Shown one piece after another: positions 1-9,100 of a stretch of DNA of 35,010 bases. Each line of letters begins with the position of its first letter. The stretch's first letter is position 1. The translations under genes were made by a program, and so were the position numbers. The notes under the pieces are model-generated. The model ran no database searches. It was not told the DNA's origin and saw only the letters and a list, made by a program, of their open reading frames with translations. The stretch is from CAZDAM01 sp964503595 (GTDB lineage Bacteria > Muiribacteriota > UBA6191): NCBI GenBank assembly GCA_964503595.1, contig CAZDAM010000024.1, forward strand, positions 1 to 35,010. The letters run 5' to 3'.

Positions 1-276
1 GCCTCCGATGGCGACCGAAGCTGTGATCAGACTCATCATAAAGAGTCCAAGGATCAGGGTAACTCCATTGGCACTTAACCCCGGACCCATCAGAACACCC
101 ATCAGGGCGCCGTACCAGGATCCCCCCGCCAAAGAGGCCTCGCGAATCCGGGAGAGGCGATCCCGAGAGCTTTTTTCGGCTTCCCGTTCAATGACATCCT
201 GGCGGAATTTTTCCAGTTCCTGCAGCCAGTCCCGGGCGGCGATTTCTTCTAGAATATTACGGCAATCTTCATCCAT
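1..276 (-). CDS. Partial small membrane protein, C-terminus cut by window edge
   Basis: The minus strand is open from an ATG at 276 to the window edge, giving 92 residues. The first ~50 residues are charged and helical, starting MDEDCRNILEEIAARDW and rich in Glu, Arg and Lys, so they look cytoplasmic or coiled. They are followed by two hydrophobic stretches (about residues 52-68 and 72-90, Gly/Met/Leu rich) that look like a transmembrane hairpin. A TATAAT box sits nine bases before the ATG and no Shine-Dalgarno sequence is visible, so the message may be leaderless. The gene is divergent from the MOSC gene. I do not recognise the family. The plus-strand frame over the same bases is its antisense shadow. 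Confidence 0.6.
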   Translation of the reverse strand, partial: MDEDCRNILEEIAARDWLQELEKFRQDVIEREAEKSSRDRLSRIREASLAGGSWYGALMGVLMGPGLSANGVTLILGLFMMSLITASVAIGG

Positions 277-285
277 GTCTGCGCT

Positions 286-291
286 ATTATA
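286..291 (-). promoter_or_regulatory. -10 box for the partial membrane protein gene
   Basis: TATAAT on the minus strand matches the sigma-70 -10 consensus exactly and lies nine bases upstream of the ATG at 276. No good -35 hexamer is found at 15-18 bases upstream (the best are TGCCTT-like). Transcription would start within a few bases of the ATG. Confidence 0.4.
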
Positions 292-321
292 GAGCAAGAT
301 CGACTCAAGGCAGGTGAAATC

Positions 322-762
322 GTGGGCAGGATTGAAGCAATTTGTATCGCTTCTTGTGAAGGAGCTGAAATGCAGGCTCTGGAAATGGTGGAGGCAAAGG
401 CGGGTCAGGGACTTGTGGGGGATCACCATTTTTCGGAAAAGACCCGAGACAAGGATCAGATTACCCTGATTGAGGCAGAAGCTCTCGAACAGGCTTTTCT
501 GGAGAGCGAGGTCAGCATAACCCATGCTGAATCCCGCAGGAATCTTCTGACAAGAGGGGCTTATTTGAATCATCTGGTGGGTCAGGAGTTTCAGATTGGG
601 GAAGTCCGGTTCCGGGGAATTGAGCTTTGCGAACCCTGTGGCTCTCTGCAAAGGAGGCTTGAGCGTCCCGTGATCAAGGCTTTACTGAACAGGGGTGGTT
701 TAAGGGCTCAGATTTTAAGCTCGGGGATGATCCGTATCGGGGACTCCTTCGTTCTTAAATGA
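322..762 (+). CDS. MOSC domain protein
   Basis: A 146-residue stand-alone MOSC domain, the sulfur-carrier domain found at the C-terminus of molybdenum cofactor sulfurases and in YiiM/YuaD-type proteins. The diagnostic features are the GLVGDHH segment (residues 30-36), SRRN (71-74), RGAYLNHLVGQ (78-88) and the invariant cysteine region ELCEPC (101-106), where Cys103 or Cys106 would carry a persulfide. The start is GTG at 322, preceded by an AAGGCAGG ribosome site seven bases away. Its TGA stop overlaps the ATG of the downstream glycoside hydrolase gene (ATGA at 759-762), so the two are translationally coupled. The substrate is unknown. The family assignment is firm; the exact role is not. Confidence 0.85.
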   Translation: MGRIEAICIASCEGAEMQALEMVEAKAGQGLVGDHHFSEKTRDKDQITLIEAEALEQAFLESEVSITHAESRRNLLTRGAYLNHLVGQEFQIGEVRFRGIELCEPCGSLQRRLERPVIKALLNRGGLRAQILSSGMIRIGDSFVLK

Positions 763-1699
763 TCCGGCTTCTGGTTTTGATTCTTGCGATCAGCTCCTCT
801 TTCAGTGTGGAGCTGGGTTTGGTCTACCATCTGGGAAATCCCCATGTCCGGAAAACGGGGGCAGGGATTCACAAGGATCTTGGTCCTCTGGAGAATTTTG
901 GACCTCACCTTCGGGATGCAGTCTACCGGGAAGTCAGCGAACCTTCACGAGGAGAGTTCGGTTTTTTCCGGACGAATTGCTCCTCTTAAGGAATATTCGG
1001 TTGAAATTCTGGGCCTTCTGGCTTATTCCCATCCTTTTTATGCCGGTCATAAATTTGAATTCAGCCCCAAGGCTTTTCCCTGTTTTTACCGCTTTGTGGA
1101 AAAGACCTTTGAAGCCCATCCTGAGATTGAAACCTGGGAAATTCTCAATGAATCGAATCTGACGAAATACTTTGAGGCCCGGGATTCCGGTTCACACTTA
1201 TCTGAGCCTGCTTCGCTGGATTCGCCCGGTTTTTTTGGAGCATGAAAGGGAAATGGTGGCCGGGTCGGTTCTTCTGGAAGGGGATTTTCTGCCCTGGCTT
1301 AAAGCCCTTCTGGAGCCAAAGGTCCAGGAAAACTACGATATCTTAAGCCTGCATGCGTATTGCTGGCCTCATTCCATCAGGGACTTTGGTTTTCTGGGTA
1401 AAACGCTTGAGGAATGGCTTTTGTGGATTCGTGAGCGTTATACCGGCAAAATTTTTATTACGGAGGCAGGCTGGCCAGTTCAGAAGGAAGCCATACTTCC
1501 CCTGATTTTATCCCGGGAATGGCTTTCAAGAGTGCAGGAACTTTGTGGAGTTTTAAACCGCCATTCAGTGGATCGCCTTTATCTTTATGCCCTCGAAGAT
1601 GACGGACCCGCGGATTCCTCTGATCCTTATTCTGCATTCTGGTCTTCAGAATCAGGCGGGGCACGTCAAATTTTCCGAATCAGAACTTCAGGAGCTTAG
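759..1699 (+). pseudogene. Exported clan GH-A-like glycoside hydrolase with two frameshifts
   Basis: The product reads across three frames. Frame one (759-~962) encodes a signal peptide (MIRLLVLILAISSSFSV) and the first barrel strands, ending near SRGEFGF. Frame two (~963-1180) contains WEILNESNL, the usual NE acid/base motif. Frame three (~1183-1699) contains YDILSLHAY and IFITEAGWP, whose Glu is the expected nucleophile. The shifts map to a T6 run (962-967) and a CCCGGG run (1178-1183). Removing one base at each restores a continuous reading of about 313 residues, a normal size for a GH5, GH17 or GH39-like TIM barrel. Both catalytic glutamates are intact, so this is either a very recent pseudogene or two homopolymer sequencing errors. 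The exact GH family and substrate are undecided. The gene overlaps the MOSC stop and converges with the M20 peptidase over 12 bases. Confidence 0.7.
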
Positions 1700-3070
1700 G
1701 CTGGCCCGTGCAATGCGGTGAAGATAGCTGGCAATTGCGACCATTCCCCGCTGACCCTGCCTGAGCTCAAACTGCTCATTAGGGGCATGATAGCCATCTG
1801 ACATCAGGCTTTGAGCAATCAGGACCACGGCTCGGTTGGGCCAGACACGCTGAAACTGAGGGATGGCCCCGATGGTGCCTCCGCAGCCGACAAAAACCGG
1901 TCTTCGGCCAAAGCCATCCTGGCAGGCCAAAGCGGCATGCTGCAAAAAGGGATCACTTAGGGGTGTGAAGCCGGCTTTCTGGCCGCCGAGGCTTCTGACC
2001 TCGATTTCGGGGTGAATCTGTTTGAGGTGGCGGGCGACGGCCTGGGTGACGGCTTCAGGTTCCATTCCCGGAGTCAGGCGCATGCTGATCTTGGCTTTGA
2101 CTTCCGGCGGAATCGAGGACTTCAGAACATGGGGCTCATACTGGGCCCCCTCAAAACCGTGGATTTCAAAGGTGGGTTTATGCCAGATACGGGCCAGAAG
2201 CTCGTTGGGATCTTCGGTGTAGCGACGCACTTCACCACTGTCCCGGGTGAATTTCTCAAGATCAAAGATATTGGAGACATCCACCAGGGCTTTCTGCTCT
2301 TCAAGGCTTAATCCCTGGCCCATGGCAAGAATTTCGTCAATAGTCAGCTCACCTCTGGCGTTCACGCAGGTGGAGAGGGCTGAGACTAGAATGGACAGAG
2401 GGTTTTCGATTCCTCCTCCAAAGAGTCCGGAATGAAGCTCCTTGCTACCGCTTTTCAGGCTGGCTTCCATCCGAAGCATGCCTTTGAGCTTGTAGGTCAC
2501 AGCGGGGTGTTCCCCCTCAAAAATCGTATCGGAAATCAGAATGGACTCGGGAGTTTTCAGAAGGCTCTGGTTCTGATCAAGAAATGCGCCAAAATTGGGG
2601 CTGCCGATTTCTTCTTCGGTTTCATAAATGACCTGTACATTGGGAAACTCAATGCCGTTTTCCTTGAGATAGCGCAGGGCATAGAGAATGGAAAGGGCGG
2701 GGCCTTTATCATCTGTAGAGCCTCGTCCGATGACAATGCGGTCCTTCACCAGAGGTTCAAACGGACTGGTTTTCCACTGGGGCTCCCTGGCGGGCTGAAC
2801 ATCCATGTGATTGTAGATGGTGACCCAGGGGGCTTTTGGGTTGTGTTCCAGAGTGCCGACAACAGCAGGAAATCCCGGGGTTGGAACAACCTCGGATTTC
2901 AGGCCGAATTCCTCAAGGGTCTTTCTGGCCAGCTCGGCCATTCGATTCAGATCTTCCCGGTGCTCCTTGAGGCCGGAAATACTGGGAATCCGAACCATTT
3001 CACACAGGCGCTCTGTGTAGTCCGGGACCTGGGTTTCGCTCCAGTTCTGAAGGTTTTGCAGAAATTCCAT
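1688..3070 (-). CDS. M20 family di-zinc metallopeptidase (dipeptidase-like)
   Basis: A 460-residue M20/M25/M40 peptidase. The visible metal and catalytic motifs are YNHMDVQPA (His88, Asp90), GRGSTDDKGP (bridging Asp near 120), YETEEEIGS (catalytic and metal Glu near 152-153) and a C-terminal GYHAPNEQF (metal His near 433). A lid/dimerisation domain occupies roughly residues 200-350. These proteins hydrolyse dipeptides or other small amide substrates in the cytosol; no signal peptide is present. The length and the DDKGP motif fit the dipeptidase branch rather than the shorter DapE/ArgE enzymes. An AAGGAG site sits five bases before the ATG. It is the last gene of the minus-strand run starting at 5282, 40 bases after the small exported protein. 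The precise substrate cannot be told from sequence. Confidence 0.9.
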   Translation of the reverse strand: MEFLQNLQNWSETQVPDYTERLCEMVRIPSISGLKEHREDLNRMAELARKTLEEFGLKSEVVPTPGFPAVVGTLEHNPKAPWVTIYNHMDVQPAREPQWKTSPFEPLVKDRIVIGRGSTDDKGPALSILYALRYLKENGIEFPNVQVIYETEEEIGSPNFGAFLDQNQSLLKTPESILISDTIFEGEHPAVTYKLKGMLRMEASLKSGSKELHSGLFGGGIENPLSILVSALSTCVNARGELTIDEILAMGQGLSLEEQKALVDVSNIFDLEKFTRDSGEVRRYTEDPNELLARIWHKPTFEIHGFEGAQYEPHVLKSSIPPEVKAKISMRLTPGMEPEAVTQAVARHLKQIHPEIEVRSLGGQKAGFTPLSDPFLQHAALACQDGFGRRPVFVGCGGTIGAIPQFQRVWPNRAVVLIAQSLMSDGYHAPNEQFELRQGQRGMVAIASYLHRIARASLSS

Positions 3071-3110
3071 CGGTACTCCTTGGTCGGCTCAATATACCCG
3101 TTGCAATCCT

Positions 3111-3569
3111 TTACTTGCCGTAAAAAGTATCCCGGAGACGTTTGATCAGAGATGAGGAGGGCTCGGGAACTTTGGCTGAGGGGAGTTCCATAATATGGGG
3201 ATTGATCCTTCTCATTTCAAAGGAACCGGAAGCGCCAAAAGACCATTTGCCGGAGATGATTTCGCCAATGGGCTGGAATTTTCCGTTCAAGCTGATTCTG
3301 GCATCAGCTTTACCGGAAATTTTCAGATTATCTTCCAGGGTGAGGCTGGCCTGGCCTTCCCCTGATGAAAAGATAGAGGGAACATAGCAGCGTCTGGTAG
3401 AAACCAGGCGGTATTCAACCCTGTAGCCGGATTCGCTTTGGGTGATGCTGGCAAAAAGGGGAACCTTGCATTCAAGGCTCACAAAGCCCCGCCAGGTTCC
3501 GGTAAGGTTGAATTCATCGGCTGAGATGGTGGACGAGAAGAGCATGATCCAAAGAGTCAGATAGCGCAT
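3111..3569 (-). CDS. Small exported protein of unknown function
   Basis: A 152-residue protein with a Sec signal peptide (MRYLTLWIMLFSSTISA, likely cleaved before DEF). The mature part alternates polar and hydrophobic residues with many Gly/Ser turns (LTGTWRGFVSLEC, GKWSFGASGSFEM), as expected for a small beta-barrel or beta-sandwich. It has two cysteines (in SLECKVP and RRCYVP) that could form a disulfide in the periplasm. The ribosome site is AGGAGG, five bases before the ATG. The gene starts 15 bases after the 174-residue protein's stop. I do not recognise the family. Confidence 0.65.
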   Translation of the reverse strand: MRYLTLWIMLFSSTISADEFNLTGTWRGFVSLECKVPLFASITQSESGYRVEYRLVSTRRCYVPSIFSSGEGQASLTLEDNLKISGKADARISLNGKFQPIGEIISGKWSFGASGSFEMRRINPHIMELPSAKVPEPSSSLIKRLRDTFYGK

Positions 3570-3584
3570 GATAACCTCCTGCTT

Positions 3585-4109
3585 TTATCCATTGTACGCG
3601 AAGGGGACTTCCTGACAAGCCCAAAAGCGGATCAGGCCAAGCCTTTCTTCTGAATGAAAGGAGGAGGGATCCCAGGGGACACAGATTTCCCGGTATTCCT
3701 GTGATGCTTTCAGGCGCAGGCGGGGCTCCTGCCACTCAAAAGGCAGATTCCGGGGGAGGAGGTTTTGAATGAGGTCCTTCTGCAGCTCAAAATAAGAAGG
3801 AAGGGGGTTTGTGGAGAGAAGGGCGAGACGGATCCATTCCTGCAGGAATTCATAGCCCTGGAGGCCATAAAGATTCTCTGCTGGCGGAAGATCCATGCTA
3901 AGGGATACCGGGACTTTTTCCCGAAAGGACTGAAATTCAACCCGTCCCCTGCTGTTGATTTCAAGCCGGCGATCTGATCCCAGTGAAAAGCTGACCAGAT
4001 CCGGCTCTTTCAGCTCCGGGGCAAATTCTTCGGGGCAGAGCTCCTGACAGATATCGCCCAGAATGGAAGCGATTTCCCAAAGAAGGTTACGATGCCAAAG
4101 GCTGGGCAA
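3585..4109 (-). CDS. Uncharacterised 174-residue cytoplasmic protein, TTG start
   Basis: No family is recognised. The protein has no signal peptide or membrane segment and is rich in Leu, Glu and aromatic residues (LLWEIASILGDICQEL at the N-terminus, LQGYEFLQEWIRLALL in the middle). The start is TTG directly after the upstream TAA (TAATTG), with a GAGGG site at the right distance inside the end of the upstream gene. No ATG in the frame occurs early enough to replace it. This zero-gap arrangement implies translational coupling to the TerB/DUF3592-like membrane protein, so the two probably act together. Confidence 0.6.
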   Translation of the reverse strand: MPSLWHRNLLWEIASILGDICQELCPEEFAPELKEPDLVSFSLGSDRRLEINSRGRVEFQSFREKVPVSLSMDLPPAENLYGLQGYEFLQEWIRLALLSTNPLPSYFELQKDLIQNLLPRNLPFEWQEPRLRLKASQEYREICVPWDPSSFHSEERLGLIRFWACQEVPFAYNG

Positions 4110-5282
4110 TTATCCCTCAAGCTGGTTGAAGAAATACCAGACGATTACACAACCGGCACCAAAACCGATGGGCCAGTGGAGAATGCCATACCAGTTCAGA
4201 CTGAAGATATAGTAGGCAAGGGCACAGGCAAAAGGCAGGGTGATGGCCATGACAGGAAGGTTGAGATCCCGGGCGTCGAATTCGCCCTGGTGAAGTTCCA
4301 GCTCTTCCTTGACATCGCTCCAGGTCATGGTTTCGTTCTGGAAGGTGAAGTAGATTTCCCGCCCGGCGGCATCGGTTTCGGCCTCCCCCTTGCACAGGAT
4401 GTTTATGGCCTTTCTGGTTTTGAGGAAGGTGCAGATACTGCAGGCCAGCGAAACGAGAAACAGGATCAGGATCGTGAAAAGCCCAAGAGAATCGATTTCT
4501 CCCCACCATTCATCCACATGGCGGGCCATCCAGGGTTTATCCTTGGGAAATTCGACTGAAATGCTCTGATTGGCCCTGTAATCTCCGAACCGATCATAAC
4601 TGTGGCCCTGCATGGGTTGGCCGTTGTGGGAATAGGTGAAATGAAGCTCATGCATGGAGTAGGGGAGATCCCCGCTGAAATAGATCCCAGTGGTCGTCCC
4701 GAGCACGGAAACGGTGTCACGGAAGGTGAAAATTTCCTTGATGTAGGTCAGCCCGCCACAGGAAAGCAGATTGAAAAACAGCACCAGGCTTAAGAGAAAG
4801 GACGGCAGGAAACGATATTCAATGGCCAAGGCCAGAGCAGCACTTAACGACATCACTCTTTCCGGTTTACCAGCCATTTCCAGTCTTTTCTGCTGCATGC
4901 GGCTCAAGGCGGGAGAGGGGCTTTCTTCTTCAGTGGGCTCAGGAGCTGCTGGAGCTTTAGGAGTCGCCGGCTTTTCCGGTACTCCCAGGCTTTCCTGCAT
5001 GCGCTTCAAAATGGTTCTGGTCCCATGATGACCATAGGCCTCGATCAGAATCGGCTTGATCCGGGTTAGAAACGCCAACGGGTTCAGGCTCCCTGCTTCG
5101 CTATCCGGAATGGCCTGAGCCTTGATTTCTCTTTGAATTTCCGAAAGTCTCCCGGGTTCAATCTTTAAGAGGGGGAAAAGCTTTTGAATGGCTTCGCGTT
5201 CGGACGGCTCTATTTTTCCGTCACGATAGATTTCTTCCAGTAAAATACGAAGGATGGATTCTCTTAAGTCCTGAATGCTCAT
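4110..5282 (-). CDS. Membrane protein with TerB-like N-terminus and DUF3592-like domain
   Basis: A 390-residue protein. Residues 1-50 (ILLEEIYRDGKIEPSERE) resemble the TerB helical fold with its acidic DG.I...E pattern. Residues ~100-125 are a Pro/Ala/Glu linker. A membrane segment near 155-175 is followed by an extracytoplasmic stretch containing LHFTYSHNGQPMQG and ISVEFPKDKPWMAR, the pattern of DUF3592 domains (beta strands before a V.Y.P..P motif). Three further hydrophobic segments follow (about 250-275, 345-362 and 368-385). It heads the minus-strand run ending with the M20 peptidase. A TACAAT box lies seven bases before the ATG, with only a short AGGG between. TerB-like domains are linked to metal or membrane stress, but the role here is inference only. 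Confidence 0.55.
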   Translation of the reverse strand: MSIQDLRESILRILLEEIYRDGKIEPSEREAIQKLFPLLKIEPGRLSEIQREIKAQAIPDSEAGSLNPLAFLTRIKPILIEAYGHHGTRTILKRMQESLGVPEKPATPKAPAAPEPTEEESPSPALSRMQQKRLEMAGKPERVMSLSAALALAIEYRFLPSFLLSLVLFFNLLSCGGLTYIKEIFTFRDTVSVLGTTTGIYFSGDLPYSMHELHFTYSHNGQPMQGHSYDRFGDYRANQSISVEFPKDKPWMARHVDEWWGEIDSLGLFTILILFLVSLACSICTFLKTRKAINILCKGEAETDAAGREIYFTFQNETMTWSDVKEELELHQGEFDARDLNLPVMAITLPFACALAYYIFSLNWYGILHWPIGFGAGCVIVWYFFNQLEG

Positions 5283-5326
5283 ATGCCCTATTGTAAGTCA
5301 AATGTATTGAGCTTTGCAGGAGAATT

Positions 5327-6112
5327 TCAGTTTTCCTTCTCACTCCACCGGATTGTCGGAAAGAGCTTTTGCATCTCGGACTCCCGAAGTCTGCGGCATT
5401 CCCCCGGATTGAAAGTTCCCAGTTCAAGGGGGCCGAAGGCGATTCGGTGAAGTCTTGGAACCTGGTATCCAAAGGCTGCGGCCATCCGTCGGATTTCCCG
5501 GTTCTTGCCCTGATGCAGGGTAATTTTCAAGGCGCTTCCTTCAGGGGCAGAGGAAAGAATTTCCACCTGGGAGGCCTGAAGAACCTCTCCTCCATCTTCA
5601 AAACCAGTGAGCATGGATTGTCTCTGAGCTTCGCTGACAGGGCCACTGAAAAAGACTTCATAGGTACGGGGAATTCGGTTTTTAGGGTTGGTCAGAAACT
5701 CCGAGAAGCGAGTGAAACTGGTAAGGAGCAGAAGGCCGGTACTCATGCGATCCAGGCGGCCTACAGCATGGATATGCCGGCTCTGGAGGGGTAGAATATC
5801 AAAAATGGTCCGCCGCCCCTTTTCATCTCTTTGAGTTGTGATGCAATCGTCGGGTTTGTGAAGCATCAGGTAGACATGAGGCTTGTTTTTCGGCGAGCGC
5901 ATGCCTTCAAGGGCAATGTGATCCTTCGCCGGATTGACCGGATGGCCCGGATGCAGGACGGTTTTGCCATTGACCTGGACCTTGCCATTCAAAACATGCT
6001 GACGGCCTTCGCTTCGGGAACAGTAGCCGATCTTGGACAGGGCCCGTTCCAGGCTGACCTGCCCGATCTGACGGTTTTGCTTTTGAAAAGAGGTTTTTGT
6101 TTGGTTTCCCAT
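5327..6112 (-). CDS. RsuA/RluB-family rRNA pseudouridine synthase
   Basis: A 261-residue enzyme that isomerises a uridine in ribosomal RNA. An S4 RNA-binding domain (LERALSKIGYCSRSEG, residues ~20-70) precedes the catalytic domain. The catalytic aspartate is in GRLDRMSTGLLLLT, and GKNREIRRM is the usual second conserved motif. The text MLHKPDDCITTQRDEKGR is typical of the RsuA/RluB/RluE/RluF branch. Whether the target is 16S or 23S rRNA cannot be decided. The ATG has an AGGA site close upstream. The gene is divergent from the cyclase gene with only 25 bases between the starts, so their promoters must overlap coding sequence. Confidence 0.9.
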   Translation of the reverse strand: MGNQTKTSFQKQNRQIGQVSLERALSKIGYCSRSEGRQHVLNGKVQVNGKTVLHPGHPVNPAKDHIALEGMRSPKNKPHVYLMLHKPDDCITTQRDEKGRRTIFDILPLQSRHIHAVGRLDRMSTGLLLLTSFTRFSEFLTNPKNRIPRTYEVFFSGPVSEAQRQSMLTGFEDGGEVLQASQVEILSSAPEGSALKITLHQGKNREIRRMAAAFGYQVPRLHRIAFGPLELGTFNPGECRRLRESEMQKLFPTIRWSEKEN

Positions 6113-6137
6113 ATTCCTGGATGGTAAAAAGATTCCT

Positions 6138-9100
6138 GTGAAAGTCTGTCAGGATTGTCGCACAGAAAACCCGCCGCGAGCGAACTTCTGCTTCCATTGC
6201 GGTCGTCCCTTTGAAACCCGTTTGGACGAGCTGAAGATTGTCACGGTTCTGTTTGCAGATTTAAAGGGGTTTACCGACTTGAGCACCCATCTTGCCCCTG
6301 ACGAACTCAAGGAAGTTGTCGAATCCTGCTTTTCTCTTCTGGTACAGAGTATTGAAGATGAGGGCGGAAAGGTCCTGAAGCATGAGGGTGATTGCATCAT
6401 GGCCGCCTTTGGTCTCAGTGGAGGAGCCGATATGGCTCCTTCCCTGGCCTGTTATGCGGCTCTTCGTATGCAGGGCAGAATGGGGGCTTTTGATCACCCG
6501 CTTCTGGCAAGGGTGCGCAGGACTCTTTCCTTAAGAATCGGGATTCACACAGGCCAGGTTGTGATTGGTGAAGTCGGTCGCATGACGGATATTCTGGGAG
6601 ATACGGTCAATGTCGCCAAGCGCATGGAGCAGAACTCACCTGAGGGTGGGATTCTGATTACCGAGGAAACAGCCCGGCATACGGCAACAAGGTTCCAGCT
6701 CTCTGAAATTCAAGGCATAGCGGTCAAGGGAAAGCAGGAAGAAATCGCCTGTCGTCTGGTTCTGGGTAAACATTCCCTGAGGAGGCGCTCGATTCTGGGT
6801 AAAAGCTGCCCGACCCTGGGGCGTCAGAAAGAGTTTCGCCGTATCCGTGAGCTTTATGAAAATGTGCTTTTAAGTGATATTCCTCATCTCCATCTTCTGG
6901 AAGGGGAAGCCGGGATTGGCAAGTCCCGGCTGATGCAGGACTTCTCGGATCTTCTGAAATCTCTGCCCGATCAGGTTTATATCTGCCGGACCAATTTCAA
7001 TTCCACTATGTCCCATGATTACCGGGTCTTTCGGGTTTTTCTGTTTCGCCTGGGACTGGATTCGACGGAAAAAATCCGCCGTTGTCTGAAGGCTCATTTA
7101 CCGGAGATGCCAGATGAGGAAAAAGAAAGACTCGTTTCTGCTGTTGCTGGTCTGGTGGGATATGAGGGCGGCTCCCAGACTCCTGGGGGAAACTCCCAGG
7201 TGAGTCTGGCATTTAGCTGTATCCGGCTCTGGTTTAAAGAGGTTTCCAAATCGCGACCCATCGTGTTTCTGGTCGATGACATGCACTGGGCAGATGAAGG
7301 TTCCCTGCGCCTTCTCGACTCCCTTCTGTCCACTCTGAAGGGGCGCTTCTTTGTCCTGTGTGCCGGAAGACCAGCCCGCAAGGCCCGCGATTTTTTCTTT
7401 ACGACAAGAAATTGCTCGGGCCAGGATATTCAGCCCCTTCAGGGACCTCAGACCCGTCGTATGGCGCTGGAATTTCTACGTCAGGTTGAGGGGCTTCCCA
7501 GAGAAATTCTGGATCAGCTTGTCCAGGTTTCGGCAGGCAATCCGCTTTATCTGGAAGAAATGATTCTGCATCTGGCGAATCAGAAAGTTCTGGATCACAG
7601 GGATGGAGTCTGGTCCTATCATGCCCAGGCAAAAACGGCGGTCAAGCTGCCTACATCAATTGAGCTGGCTGTTCAGGAAAGACTTGATCTGCTTTGCCCG
7701 GAGGACCGGCGGGTTTTACAGGCAGCTTCTATTTTTGGCCGTCAGTTCGAATGGGAAGCAGCCGAGATTCTGGCAGAAGTCAGGGTGTCAGCGGTGAGGA
7801 TGGAAAGAATCCGCAAGACAGGTCTGGTGCTTCCGGAGAAACCCCAGCCTTCCGGACTCATGCCCTGGCGTTTTCAGAGCGAGCTTGTGAGAGACAGCCT
7901 TTATCAGCGCATGACCAGCCGCAAAAAGCGGGAGCTTCACACCAGGGCAGGCTTGTGGCTTGAGGAGCACCGGTCTGATACCAGTGGTCCCGGGGTTCTT
8001 TCGGCTCATTTCAAGCAGGGGAACCGGGTGGATAAGGCCCAGTTCTATGCTTTGGCCATGGCGGATCAGTCTTTTCGCAGCTGGCAGCTTCACCGGGCTT
8101 CAAGAGAGTATCGCGAGATTCTGGAAAAGGCCCGTTCCCAGCGTTTTCGTCTGGAAAGTGCCCGATTGGCTGAGGTTCTGGGGCGTTTGAGTCTGGTTCT
8201 GGGCATGGTGGGTAAAAATCACGAAGGCTTGGAAATTGTGGAGTACTGGGTCGGGGCTCACCCGGCTGTGGATTCTCATGGTCTTCGAATCATGGCCCTT
8301 TTGTTCCGTTATCCAGATTTTCTGGGACCTGAGAAATTCGAGGCTCATTTTGATCACGTGCTTGAGGCGTTTGCGAACATTTTTCATGAGCCTTCGGGGG
8401 ATTTGAGGCTTTGGATTGAAGTTCATATTGCGGCGGCAGAGGGGTTTCGTCGCCTGGGAAGTAAACGTTCCTCAGCCTGCCTTAGAACCTGCGAGGAATA
8501 CCTGAACCGTTTGGGGGACGAGCCGCTTAAACTGATGATTCAGATTGAGAAAGCCATTTCTCTTTTTATGGAGCACCGGTTTGAAGCAGCTCTGGAGCAG
8601 TTCCTGAAAACCCATGATCAGGCGGAAAAGGTTCAAGATGCCCGTACCCAGGCCCGCTGTCTGCATAATGCCGGTGAATGTGAACGCAGACTGGGGCGAC
8701 TCCTGTCTGCGGAGATGTACCTCCACCGTTCCATTGCCCTGAAGGAAAAAATAGGTGATCTGGCCGGCTGTCTGGTCTGCCTTCATCAGATGGCGCTGGT
8801 CAAGCTCGATCAAGGTGAGTTTCAGGAGGCCGAACTTTACGCCAAACGCTGCCTGAAGCAATCCCGGCTGGTCAGGCAGCGGCCACTGGCAGCCTCAGCC
8901 CTTTGTCTTTTAAGCCGAATCAGCGCCTACCTGAAAGATCCGATTCGCTCGTTGAAGCATGCCTGGTATGCTCTGGATGAGTTGGAGCATTATGGAGCAG
9001 ATGCGGAAAGCAGCCTGAGCTCCCTTTTGCCGGCTTTAAGCGAATTAAGCCGGCACAGTCCGAAAGAAGCTCAGTCTCTGGTGAACTATATGCAGGGGCG

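Noticed and set aside
2432..3145. 237-codon plus-strand frame
   Set aside because: It is antisense to the M20 peptidase, whose metal ligands are all present.
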